A stretch of 64,000 nucleotides of DNA from Triticum aestivum (taxonomy: Eukaryota; Streptophyta; Magnoliopsida; Poales; Poaceae). Each line of letters opens with the position of its first letter. Position 1 is the stretch's first letter. The position numbers and the translations under genes are program-made. Of this stretch, positions 58,600-64,000 are shown in pieces. Location of the stretch: positions 354,876,696-354,940,695 of the forward strand of contig NC_057808.1 of the NCBI RefSeq assembly GCF_018294505.1. The letters run 5' to 3'. Below the pieces are notes generated by a model that was not told the origin of the DNA, ran no database searches, and was given only the letters and a program-made list of their open reading frames with translations.

Positions 58600-61160
58600 G
58601 GATTAGTGTTGAACCTAAATAAGTGTTATTTGGTGTTTGCGTTGAGCATGAATATGATTTGATCATGTTTATTGCAATACGGTTATTCATTTAAGTTAGA
58701 GAACAATTGTTGTTCTGTTTACATGAATAAAACCTTCTATGGTCTACACACCAACGAAAATGGTTTGTTGGATCTCGATCGTAGTGATACACATATTCAT
58801 AATATGGAAGCCAAAGATGCAAAGTTAATAATGATAGTGCAACTTATTTTTGGCACTGCCGTTTAGGTCATATTGGTCTAAAGTGCATGAAGAAACTCCA
58901 TGCTGATGGGATTTTGTAATCACTTGATGCTTGCGAACCATGCCTTATGGGAAAGATGACTAAAACTCTGTTTTCCGGAACAATGGAACAAGCAACTGAC
59001 TTATTGGAAATAATACATACTGATGTATGCGATCCGATGAGTGTTGAGGCTCGCGGTGGGTATCGTTATTTTCTGACCTTCACAGATGATTTAAGCAGAT
59101 ATGGGTATATCTACTTGATGAAACATAAGTCTGAAACATTTGAAAAGTTCATATAATTTCAGAGTGAAGTGGAAATCATCGTAACAAGAAAATAAAGTTT
59201 TTACGATCTAATCGTGGAGGAGAATATTTGAGTTACGAGTTTGGTCTTCATTTAAAACAATGCGAAATAGTTTCGCAACTCACTCCACCTGGAACACCAC
59301 AACGTAATGGTGTGTCCGAACATCGTAACCGTACTTTATTAGATATGGTGCAATCTATGATGTCTCTTACCGATTTACCACTATTGTTTTGGGGTTATGC
59401 ATTAGAGACAGCTGCATTCACGTTAAATAGGGCACCATCTAAATCCGTTGAGACGACACCATATGAATTGTGGTTTGGCAAGAAACCAAAGTTGTCGTTT
59501 CTTAAAGTTTGGGGTTGCGATGCTTATGTGAAAAAGTTTCATCCTGATAAGTTCAAACCCAAATCGGAGAAATGTGTCTTCATAGGATACCCAAAGGAGA
59601 CAGTTGGGTACACCTTCTATCACAGATCCGAAGGCAAGACATTTGTTGCTAAGAATGGATCCTTTCTAGAGAAGGAGTTTCTCTCGAAAGAAGTGAGTGG
59701 GAGGAAAGTAGAACTTGATGAGGTAACTGTACCTGCTCCCTTATTGGAAAGTAGTTCATCACAGAAACCGGTTCCTGTGACTCCTAAACCAATTAGTGAG
59801 GAAGCTAATGATGATGATCATGTAACTTCAGATCAAGTTACTACCGAACCTCGTAGGTCAACCAGAGGGAGATCCGCACCAGAGTGGTACGGTAATCCTG
59901 TTCTGGAGGTCATGTTACTTGACCATGACGAACCTACGAACTATGAGGAAGCGATGATGAGCCCAAATTTCGCGAAATGGCTTGAGGCCATGAAATCTGA
60001 GATGGGATCCATGTATGAGAACAAAGTGTTGACTTTGGTTGACTTGCCCGATGATCGGCAAGCCATAGAAAATAAATGGATTTTCAAGAGGAAGACAGAC
60101 GCTGATAGTAGTGTTACTATCTACAAAGCTAGACTTGTCGAAAAATGTTTTTGACAAAGTTCAAGGTGTTGACTACGATGAGATTTTCTCACTCATAGCG
60201 ATGCTTAAGTTTGTCCGAATCATATTAGCAAATTGCCACATTTTATGAAATCTGGAAAATGGATGTCAAAACTACATTCCTTAATGGATTTCTTAAAAAA
60301 GAGAAGGTTTTGTCGATCCTAAAGGTGCTAACAAAATGTGCAAGCTCCAGCGATCCATCTATGGACTGGTGCAAGCATCTCGGAGTTGGAATATACGCTT
60401 TGATGAGTTGATCAAAGCATATAGTTTTATACAGACTTGCGGTGAAGCCTGTATTTACAAGAAAGTGAGTGGGAGCTCTGTAGCATTTCTAATATTATAT
60501 GTGGATGACATATTGTTGACTGGAAATGATATAGAATTTCTGGATAGCATAAAAGGATACTTGAATAAGAGTTTTTCAAAGAAAGACCTCGGTGAAGCTG
60601 CTTACATATTGAGCATCAAGATCTATAGAGATAGATCAAGACGCTTGATAAGTTTTTTCAATAAGTACATACCTTGACAAGATTTTTGAAGTAGTTCAAA
60701 ATGGAACAGTCAAAGAAAGAGTTCTTGCCTGTGTTACAAGGTGTGAAATTGAGTAAGACTCAAAGCCCGACCACGGCAGAAGATAGAAAGAGAATGAAAG
60801 TCATTCCCTATGCCTCAACCATAGGTTCTATAAAGTATGCCATGCTATGTACCAGATCTATTGTATACCCGACACTGAGTTTGACAAGGGAGTACAATAG
60901 TGATCTAGGAGTAAATCACTGGACAGCGGTCAAAATTATCCTTAGTGGAATAAGGATATGTTTCTCGATTATTTAGGTGAAAAAAGGTTCGTCGTAAAGG
61001 GTTACGTCGATGCAAGTTTTTGACACTGATCCAGATGACTCTAAGTCTCAATCTAGATACATATTGAAAGTGGGAGCTATTAGCTAGAGTAGCTCCGTGC
61101 AGAGCATTGTAGACATCGAATTTGCAAAATACTTACGGATCTGAATGTGACAGACCCGTT
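58600..61160 (+). pseudogene. Copia E pol, broken: integrase, RT, RNase H remnant
   Basis: 58672-59156 has the pre-integrase and core start (IIHTDVCDP, YRYFLTFTDDLSRYGYIYLM). The second core motif reads FLRSNRGGEY, with the catalytic Asp changed to Asn. 59228-60154 is the best stretch: integrase C-terminal part (TPPGTPQRNGVSEHRNRTLL, WGYALETAAFTLNRAPSKS), an acidic linker, then the RT start (WLEAMKSEMGSMYENK). 60336-60677 has the RT centre with intact YVDD (ILYVDDILLTGND). RNase H keeps GYVDASF but loses its catalytic centre. Several frameshifts separate these parts. Confidence 0.9.
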
Positions 61161-61520
61161 GACTAAAATTATCTCACAAGCAAAACATGATCACACCTTA
61201 GTACTCTTTGGGTGTTAATCACTGGACAACGGTCAAAATTATCCTTAGTGGAATAAGGATATGTTTCTCGATTATGGAGGCGACAAAAGGTTCGTCATAA
61301 AGGGTTACGTCGATGCAAGTTTTGACACTGATCCAGATGGCTCTAAGTCTCAATCTGGATACATATTGAAAGTGGGAGCAATTAGCTAGAGTAGCTACGT
61401 GCAGAGCATTGTTGACATAGAAATTTGCAAAATACATACGGATCTGAGTATGGCAGACCCGTTGACTAAACTTCTCTCACAATCAAAACATGATCACACC
61501 TTAGTACTCTTTGGGTGTTA
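60912..61520 (+). repeat. Tandem duplication of about 303 bp at the 3' end of Copia E
   Basis: The unit beginning ATCACTGGACAGCGGTC near 60914 recurs near 61217 and covers the RNase H remnant and start of the 3' untranslated region. The copies differ at scattered sites (for example TTAGGTGAAAAAAGG against GGAGGCGACAAAAGG). Copia A has one copy only. Confidence 0.85.
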
Positions 61521-61588
61521 ATCACATGGTGATGTGAACTATTGGTGTTAATCACATGGTGATGTGATCTAGATTATTGACTCTAGTG

Positions 61589-61600
61589 CAAGTGGGAGAC
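61589..61600 (+). other. Polypurine tract of Copia E
   Basis: CAAGTGGGAGAC immediately before the 3' LTR. Confidence 0.75.
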
Positions 61601-63343
61601 TGAAGGAAATATGCCCTAGAGGCAATAATAAAGTTGTTATTTATATTTCCTTATATCATGATAAATGTTTATTATTCATGCTAGAATTGTATTAACCGGA
61701 AACTTAGTACATGTGTGAATACATAGACAAACAGAGTGTCACTAGTATGCCTCTACTTGACTAGCTCGTTGAATCAAAGATGGTTAAGTTTCCTAGCCAT
61801 AGACATGAGTTGTCATTTGATTAACGGGATTACATCATTAGAGAATGATGTGATTGACTTGACCCATTCTGTTAGCTTAGCACTTGATCGTTTAGTATGT
61901 TGCTATTGCTTTCTTCATGACTTATACATGTTCCTATGACTATGAGATTATGCAACTCCCGAATACCGGAGGAACACTTTGTGTGCTACCAAACGTCACA
62001 ACGTAACTAGGTGATTATAAAGGTGCTCTACAGGTGTCTCTGATGGTACTTGTTGAGTTGGCATAGATCGAGATTAGGATTTGTCACTCCGATTTTCGGA
62101 AAGGTATCTCTGGGCCCTCTCGGTAATGCACATCACTATAAGCCTTGCAAGCAATGTGACTAATGAGTTAGTTGTGGGATGATGCATTACGGAACGAGTA
62201 AAGAGACTTGCCGGTAACGATATTGAACTAGGTATTGAGATACCGACGATCGAATCTCGGGCAAGTAACATACCGATGACAAAGGGAACAATGTATGTTG
62301 TTATGCGGTTTGACCGATAAAGATCTTCGTAGAATATGTAGGAACCAATATGAGCATCCAGGTTCCGCTATTGGTTATTGACCGGAGACGTGTCTCGGTC
62401 ATGTCTACATAGTTCTCGAACCCGTAGGGTCCGCACGCTTAAAGTTCTGTGACGATCGGTATTATGAGTTTTTGTGTTTTGATGTACCGAAGGTAGTTCG
62501 GAGTCCCGGATATAATAACAGACATGACGAGGAGTCTCGAAATGGTTGAGACGTAAAGATCGATATATTGGACGACTATATTCGGACACCGAAAGTGTTT
62601 CGGGAGGTTTCAGGCATATACCGGAGTACCGGGGGGGTTACCGGAACCCCCCGGGGAAGCTATTGGGCCTTATGGGCCTTAGTGGAGAAGAGAGAGGGCA
62701 GCCAGGAGGTGGCGCGTGGCCCCCTTGCCCCAGTCCGAATTGGACAAGGGGAAGGGGCGGCGGCCCCCCTCTCCTTCCTTCTCTCCACCTCCTCCTTCCC
62801 CCTTCTCCTTCTTGGAATAGGAAAGGGGGGCAAACCTACTTGGAGTAGGATTGCCCCCCCTTGGGCGCGCCTCTCCCTTGGCCGGCCCTCTCCTCCTCCC
62901 CCTCCTTTATATACGGGGGCAGGGGGCACCCCATAGACACAACAATTGATCATTGATCTCTTAGCCGTGTGCGGTGCCCCCCTCCACCATATTCCACCTC
63001 GGTAATATCATAGCGGTGCTTAGGCGAAGCCCTGCGTCGGTAGCATCATCAACACCGTCATCACGCCTTCGTGTTGACGGAACTCTCCCGCAAAGCTCTA
63101 CTGGATCGGAGTTCGTCGGACGTCCTCGAGTTGAACGTGTGCTGAACTCGGAGGTGTCGTACGTTCGGTACTTGGATCGGTCGGATCGTGAAGACGTACG
63201 GCTACATCAACCGCGTTGTCATAACGCTTCCGCTTTCGGTCTACGAGGGTACGTGGACACACATTCTCCCCTCTCGTTGCTATGCATCACCATGATCTTG
63301 CGTGTGCATAGGATTTTTTTTAAAATTACTACGTTCCCCAACA
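61601..63343 (+). repeat. Copia E 3' LTR
   Basis: 1,743 bp, uninterrupted. TATA box 62906-62913. Hairpin 62825-62859 with arms GGGGGGCAA and CCTACT pairing with AGTAGG and TTGCCCCCC around loop TGG, with one A-A mismatch. Confidence 0.95.
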
Positions 63344-63700
63344 CTACTGGTCTGCAACATAAATAACCCCTCCCGCTGAACTATATATGTCTCTCGAGAA
63401 TCTATTTTGCAAGTGATATCATTATCAGAAGTTACGATCAAATGTACTATATCATTTATTGGCTATTATCTTTCAATGCAATCCATTATCTTCGAAGATA
63501 TGAAATGTCTCTCCACCAGGTCTATTCCAACCTATGCAGGAAATTGGACTTCAAGATTTTCTATCTATGCATACATATACGAGAGCGCATTTTATCTTTG
63601 AGATACATAACACTTGTTAATTTACACGCTTCTGGTTACATATCTATCCTTACTTCGATGATTATCTATTTTGGCAACAATCTTCCAAAAAGGGGGAGAT
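63344..63700 (+). other. Remnant of the old SIRE/Maximus-like element, right piece with PPT
   Basis: Noncoding sequence that would follow 46323 if Copia E were removed. It ends in the purine tract AAAAAGGGGGAGAT (63687-63700) before TGTTGGTGCA, which looks like a PPT and LTR start. Confidence 0.6.
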
Positions 63701-64000
63701 TGTTGGTGCAATAATTTGCCTCCGTGTGTTTTGGGTATTGTTGTCATAAACAGTGAGGGACTAACGTGTTTGCTAGTACACACAGACATTATAAGTCCCT
63801 GCAGTTAAGAGGAGTTTGGTACAAACTCTGAAGATAATCATCTGTGGTGCAGTGAACATTATCGCGGAAGATCATGTGTGATGAAGATGCCCCCAAAAAA
63901 ATTGCTGAAGTGAAGCAATTGCTTCGGTACATGGTCCGAAGAAATTTACTACAGTCGAGAAGAATGAACATGGAGAAAAGATGTAGTATTTCCTTTCGTA
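63701..64000 (+). repeat. Start of a 3' LTR (SIRE/Maximus-like), runs off the right edge
   Basis: Begins TGTTGGTGCAATAATTTG right after a purine tract. No second copy is in the window, so the LTR call rests on the PPT and the TG start. No ORF of note. Confidence 0.55.

Larger units (their letters stand above)
46324..63343 (+). mobile_element. Copia E: Angela/WIS/BARE-like retrotransposon with Gypsy C in its 5' LTR
   Basis: The 5' LTR is 46324-47050 plus 55289-56308, the 3' LTR 61601-63343; lengths are 1,747 and 1,743 bp. Flanks CTTCT (46319-46323) and CTACT (63344-63348) agree at four of five positions, so one TSD copy has probably mutated. Interior is colinear with Copia A and also damaged. 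Without Gypsy C it is about 8.8 kb, longer than Copia A partly because of a 0.3-kb tandem duplication near the 3' end. Confidence 0.92.

Overview
The window is a stack of nested LTR retrotransposons from a large grass genome. The Angela/WIS/BARE-type Copia LTRs and the Athila-type and Tat-type Gypsy elements point to Triticeae (wheat, Aegilops or barley group). I found no host gene, tRNA, rRNA or CRISPR array. Family names are from recognition of sequence features, not from a database search; positions, junctions and target-site duplications (TSDs) were read directly.

Layers, oldest outside. (0) A SIRE/Maximus-like Copia element on the + strand survives as 46113-46323, 63344-63700 and the start of its 3' LTR at 63701. 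(1) Two Angela-like Copia elements sit in it: D (minus strand, LTR piece 44809-46112) and E (+, 46324-63343). (2) D's LTR is split by Gypsy B (minus, from off the left edge to 44808, Athila type, Fatima-like). E's 5' LTR is split by Gypsy C (minus, 47051-55283, TSD ATCTT; Athila type with gag and protease only). (3) Gypsy B is itself split by a C-like LTR (1-219), by Gypsy A (+, 1921-25302, Tat lineage, TSD CTCAC) and by element F (minus, 27425-39813, SIRE/Maximus-like with gag only, TSD GAGAA). (4) Gypsy A carries a GC-rich non-autonomous element in its 5' LTR (minus, 2080-6881, TSD GATTC) and an Angela-like Copia A in its integrase (+, 11672-20182, TSD AGAAT). F carries an Angela-like solo LTR (37961-39694, TSD TATTA).

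Only Gypsy B keeps a long open gag-protease-RT-RNase H frame (39814-43201); its integrase and third ORF lie far away across the insertions. Gypsy A keeps all pol domains but with stops that are nearly all C-to-T or G-to-A changes, and it carries a broken, apparently spliced antisense gene (21713-24510). The Angela copies A and E are full of frameshifts and share an RNase H deletion. C, F and the GC-rich element lack pol and would have needed enzymes in trans; B is a plausible partner for C because they share PBS and terminal sequences.

The most interesting structure is in the LTR promoters: an Angela hairpin about 47-51 bp upstream of TATA whose sequence differs between copies while pairing is kept; a cluster of CCGGATGATCCGG odd palindromes upstream of TATA in F; and TATA boxes lying in inverted repeats in Gypsy A and the GC-rich element.
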